Shown: positions 52,996 to 61,231 of the stretch, piece by piece
How positions within the stretch are numbered: position 1 is the stretch's first letter
Layout: each line of letters begins with the position of its first letter
Assembly (NCBI RefSeq): GCF_030440595.1
Contig: NZ_CP047452.1
Location: forward strand, 124,001 to 188,000
Source: Corynebacterium glucuronolyticum DSM 44120
GTDB taxonomy: Bacteria; Actinomycetota; Actinomycetes; Mycobacteriales; Mycobacteriaceae
Length of the DNA: 64,000 bases
Direction: 5' to 3'
The notes under the pieces: generated by a model
The model's input: only the letters and a program-made list of their open reading frames with translations
The model's database searches: none
Told to the model about the DNA's origin: nothing
Translations under genes and position numbers: made by a program

Positions 52996-53065
52996 GATTT
53001 AACCTTTCTGGTGTAAGAATTCAGTGACACGGGAGACAGGCGCAGGTGAGGACCCTGCTGAGTCA

Positions 53066-53641
53066 TTACGTCAGGCGCAGGTCTGTGACACAGGTGGCAC
53101 CGTCGTCGGCGGTGGAAAACTCTGCGGTGCCGGTACGCCCCTGGTAGCTGACCTCAATCAGGCCGGTGACATCATCGGGAAGCCAGAAGCCAATAAACCC
53201 GTTGTCGAAGGTGGTTGTCGCCTCGTCCACCAGCACCTCACCGGTCGCCTCATCGGTGATCTTGACCTGGATATCCTCATTGCTGAGTTCCCCCCGGCAG
53301 GTCGTGAGGCTGTGGTAGAAGCAGTCGTGGGTGGATGTGAGATAGGGTGCGATCGAGACATACGTCTGATTGTCGGGAAGATCGACCACGACTTCCTGGT
53401 CACCGCTCGAGAGCAGCAGTTCATCGGCACGCACTGAGGCGATCAGATCCGTGGGACGCTCAGTGACCTTCTGCCGGTCGAGGTGATCAATGATCTCCAC
53501 CGCGTCCATGTCGGCCAGGCCATGGGTAGTCAGGAATGTATCTTGGGACACCGTCCCGTCGGCCGTGGGTTCCGGGTCGGCGGCCGAACACCCCGTGAGG
53601 GCGAGGGCAAGGGCGGCGGCTGCGATCGCTAATCGTTTCAT
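53066..53641 (-). CDS. cueP: CueP-family copper-binding lipoprotein
   Basis: From ATG 53641 the product has 191 residues. A lipoprotein signal (AIAAAALALALTGCSAAD) places it on the outer face of the membrane. The CueP metal site CFYHSLTTCRGEL is present near residue 112 (two Cys and His), as are LIEVSYQGRTGTAEFST and a C-terminal CVTDLRL. CueP binds periplasmic copper in Salmonella. In corynebacteria the homologue lies between copR and copO, as here. GGAG in AAGGAGATTGACATG supports the start. Confidence 0.85.
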   Translation of the reverse strand: MKRLAIAAAALALALTGCSAADPEPTADGTVSQDTFLTTHGLADMDAVEIIDHLDRQKVTERPTDLIASVRADELLLSSGDQEVVVDLPDNQTYVSIAPYLTSTHDCFYHSLTTCRGELSNEDIQVKITDEATGEVLVDEATTTFDNGFIGFWLPDDVTGLIEVSYQGRTGTAEFSTADDGATCVTDLRLT

Positions 53642-54044
53642 GTCAATCTCCTTAGCTCGTGGTAAGACTGTGAGTAGACACCGCCTCAAGGTCGGTGCCA
53701 TTTCTTTATCTTGCACGGGTGCCTGACGGACTAGAAATGAAAAACCGGCTCACAGCCTTATAACAGGGCGAAAAGGGGGGTGAGTTATGTGAGCTGTGTC
53801 ACCACCGGGACACCACTCCACAGCCGTGGGCGATGTCCTTCTACCCGCCCCGGGTATGCGGTACAGGCAGTGAAATCCCTGGTGACGCCTGCTGAACCGA
53901 CTAGGTGAGGCGATGCTGCCGGCCCGGGGTGGGGCACAGGGGTGACGGCGGTCGAAGGGTGATGTTTGAAGATTTGATGAAGATTTCCCGCTGGGCACTG
54001 AGCGAGGGTGGTATTCCTCCATGGCCGGAGCGATACTGGGGTCT
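53642..54044. other. Divergent control region between cueP and copR
   Basis: No gene lies in these 403 bases. They hold the CopR box (53967-53986) and must hold promoters for both directions. Confidence 0.6.
53967..53986 (+). promoter_or_regulatory. CopR box
   Basis: TGAAGATTTGATGAAGATTT is a perfect tandem of TGAAGATTT with a two-base spacer. It is identical to the motif TGAAGATTT-nn-TGAAGATTT that I recall for the C. glutamicum CopR regulator. It lies 59 bases before copR and upstream of the divergent cueP-copO genes. Confidence 0.85.
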
Positions 54045-54767
54045 ATGGCTGAACACACACCGACCACCGCTACGCCCCCGGGGCGGGTGCTGGTCGTCGA
54101 TGATGAAGAACCCCTGGCTCAGATGGTGGCCTCCTACCTCATCCGGGCAGGCTTCGATACCCGTCAGGCGCACACCGGCACCCAGGCCGTGGACGAGGCC
54201 CGTCGCTTTTCCCCCGATGTTGTGGTGCTGGATCTGGGGCTGCCCGAACTCGACGGCCTGGAGGTGTGCCGACGGATCCGCACCTTCTCGGACTGCTACA
54301 TCCTCATGCTCACCGCGCGTGGCAGCGAGGACGACAAGATCAGCGGTTTGACCCTGGGGGCGGATGACTACATCACCAAACCTTTTAGCATCCGGGAACT
54401 GGTGACCCGGGTGCATGCGGTGCTGCGCCGCCCGCGCACCAGCACCACCCCACCGCAGGTGACCACCCCCTTGATCGTTGGTGACCTCATCCTTGACCCC
54501 GTCGCACATCAGGTGCGGGTGGGGGAGACGACCGTGGAGCTCACCCGCACGGAGTTCGAGCTGCTGGTTGCCCTGGCCCTGCGCCGCGGCCAGGCGCTGA
54601 CCCGCCACGACCTGGTCACCGAGGTCTGGGACACAACCTGGGTCGGTGATGAACGCATCGTTGATGTCCACATCGGCAACTTGCGTCGCAAGCTCGGCAC
54701 CGACACCCGAGGCCGGGGGTTTATCGACACCGTGCGTGGCGTGGGCTACCGGGTGGGACAGCCATGA
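54045..54767 (+). CDS. copR: Copper-responsive two-component regulator CopR
   Basis: Starting at ATG 54045 (MAEHTPTTATPPGRVLVVDD) the product has 240 residues; ATG 54021 is an alternative. The receiver domain has the acidic pair in VVDDEEPL, phospho-Asp in VVVLDLGLPELDGL, and Lys in DDYITKPFSIREL. The C-terminal winged helix is OmpR-type (ELTRTEFELLVALALRRGQA, VDVHIGNLRRKLG). It overlaps copS by four bases (ATGA). The CopR box upstream and copper genes on both sides identify it. Confidence 0.88.
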   Translation: MAEHTPTTATPPGRVLVVDDEEPLAQMVASYLIRAGFDTRQAHTGTQAVDEARRFSPDVVVLDLGLPELDGLEVCRRIRTFSDCYILMLTARGSEDDKISGLTLGADDYITKPFSIRELVTRVHAVLRRPRTSTTPPQVTTPLIVGDLILDPVAHQVRVGETTVELTRTEFELLVALALRRGQALTRHDLVTEVWDTTWVGDERIVDVHIGNLRRKLGTDTRGRGFIDTVRGVGYRVGQP

Positions 54768-55891
54768 ATCACGGACCCGGCCTGACCTTCCGCTTCCTGG
54801 CCGCCCAGGGGTTGGTCGTGGTGATTAGCCTGCTGGTGGCCGCGGCCGTGGCCACGATGGTGGGCCCGACCCTGTTCCATGATCATATGTTGATGGCCAG
54901 CCGGGAGGACCCCTCGCTGGAGCTGTTCCATGCCGAGCAGGCCTACCGGGACGCCAACCTGATCACCCTGGCCGTCGCGCTGCCCACTGCCTTGATCAGC
55001 GCCCTACTGGCCAGCCTGTGGTTATCGCGTCGTCTGCGCACCCCCCTGCAGGATCTCACCCGCGCCGCTACCAGCCTGGCGGCCGGTAACTCCCGTATCC
55101 GCGTGCCCGCCGGAGAAGCAGGCCCCGAGGTCGCCACCCTGGCGCATGCCTTCAACACCATGGCCGACCGGCTGGAACACACCGAACAGGTCCGCCGACA
55201 GATGCTCTCTGATCTGGCCCACGAAATGGGCACCCCCTTATCGGTGCTCACGGTCTACCTCGATGGTCTCCAGGACGGGATCGTCGACTGGAATAATGCC
55301 AACCACACGATCATGGCTGACCAAATCACCCGCCTGACCCGGTTGATGGAAGACATTGACGATGTCTCCCGGGCCCAGGAACACCGGATCGATTTGGACC
55401 TGGCAGAGGAAGGGCTCGGGGATCTGCTCCATACCGCCGCTGCTGCCGCGGGGGAAGCTTATGCTGACAAAGGCGTCGATTTACAGGTCGAGACCATTAC
55501 GGACACCGCCCGGGTGCTCGTGGACCGGCAACGCTTCGGCCAGGTGATGAGCAATCTCCTGTCGAACGCGCTACGGCACACCCCGGCCGGCGGGCATGTC
55601 AGGATCAGCGTCCACCGACAGGGGCCGTCCACCGCGCTCATCCACGTCGCCGATGACGGCGAGGGCATCCCACCTGACCAGCTCGGACACATCTTCGAAC
55701 GCTTCTACCGGGGGGATGCCGCCCGCAGCCGGGACAACGGCGGGTCCGGTATCGGTCTGACCATCTCCAAGGCATTGATCGAGGCCCACGGTGGCACTCT
55801 CACCGCCACCTCCCCCGGACCCGGTCGCGGAGCGGTGTTTGCCCTCCGCCTCCCGCTGTCCCCTCCCGACACTGAGGAGGCTGCTCGGTGA
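54764..55891 (+). CDS. copS: Sensor histidine kinase CopS
   Basis: This 375-residue kinase has two membrane helices (about 9-33 and 65-86) flanking a short external loop that contains a His/Met patch (FHDHMLMASRED), suitable for copper sensing. HAMP follows near 88-140. The phospho-His is in SDLAHEMGTPLSVLTVYLDG near residue 152. The N box is MSNLLSNALRHTPAGGHV, the G1 box VADDGEGIPPDQL and the G2 region NGGSGIGLTISKALIEAHGG. It activates CopR. Confidence 0.88.
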   Translation: MNHGPGLTFRFLAAQGLVVVISLLVAAAVATMVGPTLFHDHMLMASREDPSLELFHAEQAYRDANLITLAVALPTALISALLASLWLSRRLRTPLQDLTRAATSLAAGNSRIRVPAGEAGPEVATLAHAFNTMADRLEHTEQVRRQMLSDLAHEMGTPLSVLTVYLDGLQDGIVDWNNANHTIMADQITRLTRLMEDIDDVSRAQEHRIDLDLAEEGLGDLLHTAAAAAGEAYADKGVDLQVETITDTARVLVDRQRFGQVMSNLLSNALRHTPAGGHVRISVHRQGPSTALIHVADDGEGIPPDQLGHIFERFYRGDAARSRDNGGSGIGLTISKALIEAHGGTLTATSPGPGRGAVFALRLPLSPPDTEEAAR

Positions 55892-55930
55892 CCACACCCT
55901 GCCCCGCGTGAGGGCCGTGCCCTCCACCCC

Positions 55931-55989
55931 TTGAAAATATACCCCGGGGGGTATACGCTAGGGAAATATACCCCAGGGGGGTATATGCT
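55931..55989 (+). promoter_or_regulatory. Tandem CsoR-type operators over two overlapping promoters
   Basis: TATACCCCGGGGGGTATA (55938-55955) and TATACCCCAGGGGGGTATA (55967-55985) are two copies of the CsoR box ATACCCC-n-GGGGTAT. TTGAAA (55931-55936), 16 bases and TACGCT (55953-55958) make a promoter covering box one; TATGCT (55984-55989) may be a second -10. The whole unit is a direct duplication of about 30 bases. CsoR would block the copZ-copB transcript until Cu(I) binds; no csoR gene lies in the window. Confidence 0.8.
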
Positions 55990-56034
55990 AGAGAGCGGCA
56001 TCGCCGCACCCCACCGAACCGAAGGAGCTTTCCC

Positions 56035-56361
56035 ATGATCACCTCCCCGCCCCGCCTCTTGCCGATGGCCTCCCACGGCTGCAGCTGTTGCGGACCTGCC
56101 TCACGTGTCGACACCGTCTCCATCCCTGCCACCAGCGACTCGTCAGTAGGGAGGTCTACCCCTAGCTACCAGGTCACCGGCCTGACCTGCGGGCACTGCG
56201 CGAAAAGCGTGACCCAGGCCCTTCAAGCCCTCCCCCAGGTCGACGACGTCCAGATTGATCTCGCTGCTGGTGGAGTTTCCACCGTCACGGTCACCGGTGT
56301 CGTACCTCCGGAGATGGTTCGCCGGGCCATCGAGAACGCCGGCTACACCGTCTTATCCTGA
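56035..56361 (+). CDS. HMA-domain copper chaperone with an extra Cys-rich N-terminus
   Basis: The C-terminal 65 residues are a heavy-metal-associated domain: YQVTGLTCGHCAKSVTQALQ with the CxxC-type Cu(I) site and a ferredoxin-like fold ending AIENAGYTVLS. The N-terminal 45 residues contain SHGCSCCGPAS, three further Cys that could bind metal. It is too small to be an ATPase domain, so it probably hands Cu(I) to CopB, encoded 53 bases downstream. GGAGC lies eight bases before ATG 56035. It corresponds to the small gene between copS and copB in C. glutamicum. Confidence 0.82.
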   Translation: MITSPPRLLPMASHGCSCCGPASRVDTVSIPATSDSSVGRSTPSYQVTGLTCGHCAKSVTQALQALPQVDDVQIDLAAGGVSTVTVTGVVPPEMVRRAIENAGYTVLS

Positions 56362-56413
56362 TAAGTTTTACCCATCATCTCGACCCCGACCGGGTTGAGT
56401 GGAAAGGAACGTC

Positions 56414-58648
56414 ATGAGTACTCCCCATCATTCCGGCGATCACCATGGTGATCACCCCGCTCCGGAAACAGACCACACCTACCACCCGGATCATGCCAGC
56501 CACGAACACCACGCAGATGCTGACACCCACGGCCAGGCGATGCCCCACGATCACCCGCATTCCGCCCTGGACGAAGACCACCACGTTCATGGTCACGGCG
56601 AACACGCCGGACACAGCACCGCAATGTTTCGGGACCGCTTCTGGTGGTCGCTGATTTTGTCCATTCCCGTCGTTATTTTCAGCCCCATGGTCGCCCACCT
56701 GCTCGGCTACCACCTCCCGGCATTCCCCGGATCCACCTGGATCCCCCCGGTGCTGGGCACGATCATCTTCGTCTACGGCGGAACGCCTTTCCTTAAGGGC
56801 GGATGGAAAGAAGTGAAATCCCGCCAACCCGGGATGATGCTCCTGATCGCCATGGCCATCACCGTGGCGTTTGTCGCCTCCTGGGTCACCACTCTGGGGC
56901 TGGGCAGTTTTGACCTGGACTTCTGGTGGGAGCTGGCCCTGCTGGTGACCATCATGCTGCTGGGCCACTGGCTGGAGATGCGCGCTCTCGGGGCCGCGTC
57001 CTCCGCGCTTGACGCGCTGGCTGCCCTGCTGCCGGATGAGGCCGAGAAAGTCATCGACGGGACCACCCGCACCGTGGCCATCTCCGAGCTGGTCATCGAC
57101 GACGTCGTGCTGGTGAGGGCCGGTGCCCGGGTGCCGGCCGACGGGACCATCCTCGCCGGAGCCGCCGAATTCGATGAGGCAATGATCACCGGCGAATCCC
57201 GTCCCGTCTTCCGCGACACCGGTGACAAGGTGGTCGCCGGTACCGTGGCCACCGACAACACCGTCCGCATCCGGGTGGAGGCTACCGGCGGGGACACCGC
57301 CCTGGCCGGGATCCAACGCATGGTTGCCGACGCCCAGGAGTCCTCCTCCCGGGCCCAGGCCCTGGCGGATCGGGCGGCGGCGTTGTTGTTCTGGTTCGCG
57401 CTGATCTCCGCTCTGATCACTGCGGTGGTGTGGACCATTATCGGCAGCCCGGACGATGCCGTGGTGCGCACGGTCACGGTGCTGGTCATCGCCTGCCCGC
57501 ATGCCCTGGGCCTGGCGATTCCGCTGGTCATTGCGATCTCCAGCGAGCGAGCCGCGAAATCCGGGGTGCTCATCAAGGACCGGATGGCGCTCGAGCGGAT
57601 GCGCACCATCGACGTGGTGCTCTTCGACAAAACCGGCACCCTGACCGAGGGTGCGCACGCGGTCACCGGTGTCGCGGCAGCTGTCGGCGTCACCGAGGGC
57701 GAGCTGCTGGCCCTGGCCGCCGCCGCGGAGGCCGACAGCGAGCACCCCGTGGCCCGCGCCATCGTGGCGGCCGCGGCCGCCCATCCCGAGGCCTCCCGTC
57801 GGCAAATCCGTGCAACTGGTTTCAGCGCCGCCTCCGGCCGGGGGGTCCGGGCCACTGTCGATGGCGCTGAGATCCTCGTGGGCGGGCCGAACATGCTGCG
57901 CGAGTTCAACCTCACCACCCCGGCCGAGCTCACCGACACCACCAGCGCCTGGACCGGGCGTGGGGCTGGTGTGCTCCATATTGTCCGCGACGGTCAGATC
58001 ATCGGTGCGGTGGCCGTCGAGGACAAGATCCGCCCCGAATCCCGCGCCGCCGTGAAAGCCCTGCAGGACCGCGGGGTGAAAGTCGCGATGATCACCGGCG
58101 ACGCCCAGCAGGTGGCCCACGCTGTCGGTCAGGACTTAGGCATTGATGAGGTCTTCGCCGAGGTCCTGCCCCAGGATAAAGACACCAAGGTCACGCAGCT
58201 GCAGGACCGAGGTTTGAGCGTGGCCATGGTCGGTGACGGTGTCAATGACGCCCCTGCTCTGACCCGTGCGGAGGTCGGTATCGCCATCGGTGCTGGCACG
58301 GATGTGGCCATGGAATCTGCCGGGGTGATCCTAGCCAGTGATGACCCGCGGGCAGTGCTGTCGATGATTGAGCTGTCCCAGGCCAGCTACCGCAAGATGA
58401 TCCAGAACCTGATCTGGGCCTCTGGCTACAACATCCTCGCCGTGCCGCTGGCCGCCGGAGTGCTCGCCTCGATCGGGTTCGTGCTGTCCCCGGCCGTGGG
58501 CGCGATCTTGATGTCTGCCTCGACCATCGTGGTGGCCCTGAACGCCCAGCTGTTGCGCCGTATTGATCTGGATCCGGCCCACCTGGCTCCGACCGAGTCG
58601 AAGGAGGAACACACCACGCCTACTCCGGCATCCACCGCCGTCCACTGA
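56414..58648 (+). CDS. copB: Copper-exporting P1B-type ATPase CopB
   Basis: From ATG 56414, with GGAAAGGAA upstream, the product has 744 residues. A His-rich N-terminus (about 1-70: HHSGDHHGDHP, HDHPHSALDEDHHVHGHGEH) replaces HMA domains. The metal-site motif is CPH (VLVIACPHALGLAIPL), the mark of the CopB/P1B-3 subgroup. The actuator TGE lies in MITGESRPV, the phosphorylated Asp in LFDKTGTLTEG, the ATP-binding His/Pro in SEHPVARAI, and MVGDGVNDAPAL follows. It pumps copper out of the cell. The C-terminal PA-rich tail is short. Confidence 0.93.
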   Translation: MSTPHHSGDHHGDHPAPETDHTYHPDHASHEHHADADTHGQAMPHDHPHSALDEDHHVHGHGEHAGHSTAMFRDRFWWSLILSIPVVIFSPMVAHLLGYHLPAFPGSTWIPPVLGTIIFVYGGTPFLKGGWKEVKSRQPGMMLLIAMAITVAFVASWVTTLGLGSFDLDFWWELALLVTIMLLGHWLEMRALGAASSALDALAALLPDEAEKVIDGTTRTVAISELVIDDVVLVRAGARVPADGTILAGAAEFDEAMITGESRPVFRDTGDKVVAGTVATDNTVRIRVEATGGDTALAGIQRMVADAQESSSRAQALADRAAALLFWFALISALITAVVWTIIGSPDDAVVRTVTVLVIACPHALGLAIPLVIAISSERAAKSGVLIKDRMALERMRTIDVVLFDKTGTLTEGAHAVTGVAAAVGVTEGELLALAAAAEADSEHPVARAIVAAAAAHPEASRRQIRATGFSAASGRGVRATVDGAEILVGGPNMLREFNLTTPAELTDTTSAWTGRGAGVLHIVRDGQIIGAVAVEDKIRPESRAAVKALQDRGVKVAMITGDAQQVAHAVGQDLGIDEVFAEVLPQDKDTKVTQLQDRGLSVAMVGDGVNDAPALTRAEVGIAIGAGTDVAMESAGVILASDDPRAVLSMIELSQASYRKMIQNLIWASGYNILAVPLAAGVLASIGFVLSPAVGAILMSASTIVVALNAQLLRRIDLDPAHLAPTESKEEHTTPTPASTAVH

Positions 58649-58675
58649 TCCTCCACTTCTCTCCTCTGCCCCCAT

Positions 58676-58921
58676 ATGACTCTGAAAGGCTCCACCCTGG
58701 CGCTGGCCGCCTGCGGTGAGGCCACCGAGTCAGGCAACACCGACACCACCACCTCGGCCACCAGCCCTGCGACGACTGAGGCGAACGGGGAGATCTTCGC
58801 CGATCACAACGACGCGGACATCATGTTTGCCCAGATGATGATCCCCCATCACCAACAGGCCGTGGAGATGAGTGAGATGCTCCTGGCCAAGGAGGGTATC
58901 CCCGCCCCCCTTTTCCCTTAA
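58676..58921 (+). pseudogene. DUF305 lipoprotein, truncated at both ends
   Basis: The frame has ALAACGEATESGN (end of a lipoprotein signal, shortened), a Thr/Ser linker and the DUF305 core DIMFAQMMIPHHQQAVEMSE followed by LLAKEGIP. DUF305 proteins have about 120 further residues with a second HH pair; here the frame stops five residues later at 58921. The next sequence belongs to nhaA. The protein was probably a copper-linked extracellular lipoprotein. Confidence 0.78.
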
Positions 58922-58948
58922 CCCGTTCATGACGATACGAGGGAAGCC

Positions 58949-59680
58949 ATGGAAGCTACCAACAAATTTATTGATCGAGGCACCTACCGGAGTCTCTCCA
59001 CTGTTGAAGACAAGCTAACAACGACAACGATGACCGGCGTGCTGCTCATCGTGGCCACAATAGCCGCCCTTATTTTTGCCAATTCCGGCTTATCGGATTT
59101 CTACTATGCACTTCGCAGCACCGAGGTGGGGCGCGATTTTGGTTTTCTCAATTTGCGTCTTTCCCTGGGAGCATGGGCAGCCGATGGGCTGCTCGCAGTG
59201 TTCTTCTTCCTTGTCGGCCTGGAATTAAAGCGGCAGTTTGTCTTGGCGATTTGCGCTCCCCCCAGCCGCGCCGTCGTGCCCGTAGCCGCCGCGATCGGCG
59301 GCGTTGCACTGCCCGCAGTAATCTTTGTGGGGATCAATCTCCTAAGCCCGCACGGTGCGCTGGATGGGTGGGGCATCCCCGCAGCCACGGATATCGCCTT
59401 TGCGGTGGCCATCCTAGCGATTGTGGGAAAACACCTTCCTGATGCCTTGCGCACCTTCCTTCTCACCTTCGCCGTTGTGGATGATCTCATCGCCATCACA
59501 ATCATCGCCGTGTTTTATTCCAGCGACCTTCAGCTTCACTACCTGGCGGTGGCGCTTATCCCGTTAGCCGCGTTCCGGTTCTTGACAGCAAAGTACGAGG
59601 ACTGGTTTAGAAAGTCCTATACCAGCGCGTGGCTTCTTCTACTACACCGGCAGGCTAAGCCTCGTCCCCGGCGAGAATAA
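58949..59680 (+). pseudogene. nhaA: NhaA Na+/H+ antiporter, C-terminally truncated
   Basis: The first 210 residues are good NhaA: GVLLIVATIAALIFANSGLS, VFFFLVGLELKRQF, IPAATDIAFAVAILAIVGKH with the essential Asp, and FLLTFAVVDDLIAITIIAVF with the two Asp of the ion site. After TAKYEDWFRKS homology ends at about helix 6-7; the remaining 22 residues are out-of-frame kup sequence. NhaA needs about 12 helices, so this product is not functional. The frame itself is undamaged, suggesting recent truncation. Confidence 0.85.
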
Positions 59681-59804
59681 GGAAATGGCCACATGGCGCA
59701 AGAAAGTGTTCTTCTTCCTCTACCACAACCAGGCCCAGCCCATCGGCTACTTCCATCTTCCTCCGAAGCGGACGATCGACTACAACTCGCGGCTGATTCT
59801 ATAG
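59613..59804 (+). pseudogene. kup: Kup potassium transporter, C-terminal stump
   Basis: In a different frame from nhaA the sequence reads GFFYYTGRLSLVPGENKEMA, TWRKKVFFFLYHNQAQPIGY and FHLPPKRTIDYNSRLIL-TAG. This matches the conserved end of Kup proteins (GRETL, MxxWRxxLFxxxxRN, FxIPPxRVVELG). The junction with nhaA is at about 59610. Everything upstream in kup has been lost. Confidence 0.72.
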
Positions 59805-60106
59805 GATGCCACTTTTCCTCTGAAGAAAGCCCGGAACAATGACCAAAGCATTGGCTATTACGTTCATCTGTTGAACAATTGGAGTCAGCCTACTTTTCTA
59901 CAGTCTTCAAGTACGGGGTATTGCCAACGCACAGCACGACAGTCAGAGCCTGCCTTTCCACTCTGAACAGATCAGAGTTTCGACTAACATCGAGATGTGT
60001 GAAGACCAATTGAACTTTTCCATAACGGTCAGTTAACTCACTATTTACGCAAACCAAGCTTTGCTAAGATGACCTCCCAAAGACACCCAGTCGCACGGAG
60101 TGCAAT
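59805..60106. other. AT-rich intergenic region before a secreted protein gene
   Basis: No gene is visible in these 302 bases. The last 60 bases (AACTCACTATTTACGC, GCTTTGCTAAGATG) are AT-rich and probably hold the promoter of the gene at 60107; GCTAAGAT near 60064 could contain its -10. Confidence 0.4.
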
Positions 60107-60883
60107 ATGCTGAGATGTTTAGCCCCAGTATTGATAACCCTAGGCCTCATTTTCCCCTCGACCATTGCGGGCGCGAGCGAAACTTCCGTTCATGAGCCAA
60201 CTACAGTCTCCCCTGACAGCTCGCTCAGCCTGAGCTGGTCAGAAATAGGCTCACTATCCCGCTCAGCTACCCCACAAGCAAACTATTCCACTTCAACAAA
60301 TCAAACGCCTACCGGAGGGCTGAGGACTGAAATAACAATCACATCAGCTAATGCGCCTACTGCCTTTCGCTATGAATTGCATATTCCACCAAACTCCCAC
60401 GTAGAAAAGATGAGTGATGGGACAGTCAGCCTCAACGTAGATGGCAAACCTGTCGGGTCTTTTCGTAAGCCGTGGGCTAAAGACGCTAACGGACAACTAG
60501 TGCCCACCGACTTCGAGATAGATGGAAACACTCTTGTTCAGAGGGTATCTCACAGCTCCAATAGCTCATATCCTGTGGTGGCCGACCCACATTTCGAGTG
60601 GCAGGTCATTTCCGGAAAAATCTACCTCAATAAAAAGGAAACCCAAGTCACTGGCGGATTGGCTGGAGCTACTTCAATAGCCGCCATTCCTTGGCTGGCT
60701 GCGATTCCTTCAATACCCACAAAAATCGCATCCACGGTACTTGGATCCATCGCGACAATCGCCGCATGGGCTATCACCGCCCACAATCAAGGCGTATGTC
60801 TTGGAATAACGGTTGGTGATTTCAGCGGATTTCCGCCTTCCCCAGTCTCAAACTTCCACCACACCGGGGAGCACTGCAATTAA
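60107..60883 (+). CDS. Secreted protein with a hydrophobic Gly/Ala-rich C-terminus
   Basis: The 258-residue product has a signal peptide (APVLITLGLIFPSTIAGASE). The mature N-terminal 150 residues are polar with strand-like repeats (LRTEITITSANAPTAFRYEL, DGTVSLNVDGKPVG). The phrase VSHSSNSSYPVVADP is shared by many actinobacterial secreted proteins of unknown role. The last 80 residues are a hydrophobic hairpin (GGLAGATSIAAIPWLAAIPS, STVLGSIATIAAWAITAHNQ) ending with two Cys (VCLG, EHCN). A membrane-active peptide released from a larger precursor is possible but speculative. It is AT-rich and foreign-looking. Confidence 0.6.
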   Translation: MLRCLAPVLITLGLIFPSTIAGASETSVHEPTTVSPDSSLSLSWSEIGSLSRSATPQANYSTSTNQTPTGGLRTEITITSANAPTAFRYELHIPPNSHVEKMSDGTVSLNVDGKPVGSFRKPWAKDANGQLVPTDFEIDGNTLVQRVSHSSNSSYPVVADPHFEWQVISGKIYLNKKETQVTGGLAGATSIAAIPWLAAIPSIPTKIASTVLGSIATIAAWAITAHNQGVCLGITVGDFSGFPPSPVSNFHHTGEHCN

Positions 60884-61229
60884 GACACAACCTTTCAAAT
60901 ACCTCGTTTCACTTGCTATTTGTTTACTAACGGCGGCCGCTGTGCTCCACAACAGCGACGCTTGGACCACTTCAAAAGCGCTGGGTGCTCTAGCAGCCCT
61001 TGCTATTACGGGTGTATTACAGGGACTTGTCGTACGACGTGTCCGCCTGTGGGTTGCCATTCTTTTAAGCCTCATTGCCATGTGGATGTGGGGCTTCAGC
61101 TACCTTCTTACCGTTGGTGAGACCGCCCGTATTACTACCACGTCGCTTTTAAACATGGTCTCGATTCTAGCGATTATAGCCCTTGTTGCAATCGTCCCAG
61201 GCAGTCACAAGGACAACCGAGAAGAGTAG
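60813..61229 (+). CDS. Small four-helix membrane protein overlapping the secreted gene
   Basis: The frame opens at TTG 60813 (GTG 60816 is an alternative), inside the preceding gene, and encodes up to 138 residues. Four helices are clear: PFKYLVSLAICLLTAAAVL, LGALAALAITGVLQGLVV, LWVAILLSLIAMWMWGFSY and LLNMVSILAIIALVAIV. Overlap with a secreted, hydrophobic-tailed partner is the arrangement of bacteriocin and immunity genes; this is inference only. The exact start is uncertain. Confidence 0.5.
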   Translation: MVISADFRLPQSQTSTTPGSTAIKTQPFKYLVSLAICLLTAAAVLHNSDAWTTSKALGALAALAITGVLQGLVVRRVRLWVAILLSLIAMWMWGFSYLLTVGETARITTTSLLNMVSILAIIALVAIVPGSHKDNREE

Positions 61230-61231
61230 GC

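Noticed and set aside
56375..58120. 581-codon minus-strand frame opposite copB
   Set aside because: It is complementary to a full P-type ATPase gene with every motif present; the antisense frame is His/Gly/Asp-rich noise.
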